NCBI GenBank assembly: GCA_003478935.1
Contig: QUFP01000047.1
Location: 1-25,178 of the forward strand
Direction of reading: 5' to 3'
DNA: 25,178 nt
DNA from: Firmicutes bacterium AF25-13AC
GTDB taxonomy: Bacteria; Bacillota; Clostridia; Lachnospirales; Lachnospiraceae
Below the pieces are notes generated by a model. The model was not told the origin of the DNA, searched no databases, and saw only the letters and a program-made list of their open reading frames with translations. Positions 25,139-25,178 of the stretch are shown piece by piece (position 1 is the first letter of the stretch; each line of letters starts with the position of its first letter). The position numbers were made by a program, and so were the translations under genes.

Positions 25139-25178
25139 ATGCACATCAGCTATAAACCACTCTGGCACACACTGTTAG
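25139..25178 (+). CDS. XRE-family (helix-turn-helix) regulator, start only
   Basis: Only 13 codons are in the window (MHISYKPLWHTLL), cut by its end. This N terminus resembles short Cro/CI-type regulators of Clostridia mobile elements that begin with SYKxLWxxL. GGCAGGAAA precedes the ATG. The palindrome at its promoter fits a self-regulating repressor. The rest, and therefore its function, cannot be seen. Confidence 0.55.
   Translation, partial: MHISYKPLWHTLL

Overview
The window looks like a gut Clostridia chromosome, most likely family Lachnospiraceae; the genus cannot be fixed from sequence alone. The reasons are the gene families, the strong AGGAGG ribosome sites, the HrcA/CIRCE operator, the IS91-type transposase fragment and the Tn1549-like conjugative element. 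Bases 1 to about 20,050 are AT-rich chromosome. From about 20,160 onward the sequence is visibly richer in GC and belongs to an integrative conjugative element (ICE).

The left third is a complete F1Fo ATP synthase operon on the minus strand, in the order atpZ-like, atpI-like, a, c, b, delta, alpha, gamma, beta, epsilon. A promoter (TTGAAA, 17 nt, TATAAT) lies at 7768-7796 and a terminator at 55-100. The c subunit carries a two-carboxylate, sodium-type binding site. The operon has two unusual non-coding insertions: a 182-bp palindromic element flanked by 12-bp direct repeats in its leader, and three tandem stem-loops between the c and b genes. A divergent tRNA-Tyr/tRNA-Leu pair follows.

The middle (8.2-20 kb) is mostly minus strand. 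It holds a HAD phosphatase, a heterodimeric ABC transporter with its TetR regulator, and a plus-strand Rpn-type nuclease pseudogene next to an IS91-family fragment. The IS fragment has cut off the DNA-binding half of an AraC regulator that ends a methyltransferase/hydrolase operon. Next are hsp20 under CIRCE control and an operon of a MATE exporter plus a cytidylate-kinase-like protein. Short related repeats containing variants of GACAGGGGCAAT or GAGCCA...TGGCTC sit in many of the intergenic gaps.

The MATE operon has the most striking regulatory candidate. Transcription should start at the foot of the first of two homologous, co-varying stem-loops, each followed by a T tract, placed in tandem before the gene. 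This looks like a double attenuator or an unclassified riboswitch-like RNA.

The right end (20.1-25.2 kb, plus strand) is the left part of the ICE: a small conserved protein, a replication-initiator-like HTH protein, a DUF5348 protein, PcfB, the VirD4/TraG coupling ATPase, a small protein and Maff2. Maff2 lacks its second membrane segment and is followed by a new promoter and the start of an XRE regulator. This suggests that a second mobile element is nested in maff2; the window ends inside that regulator.
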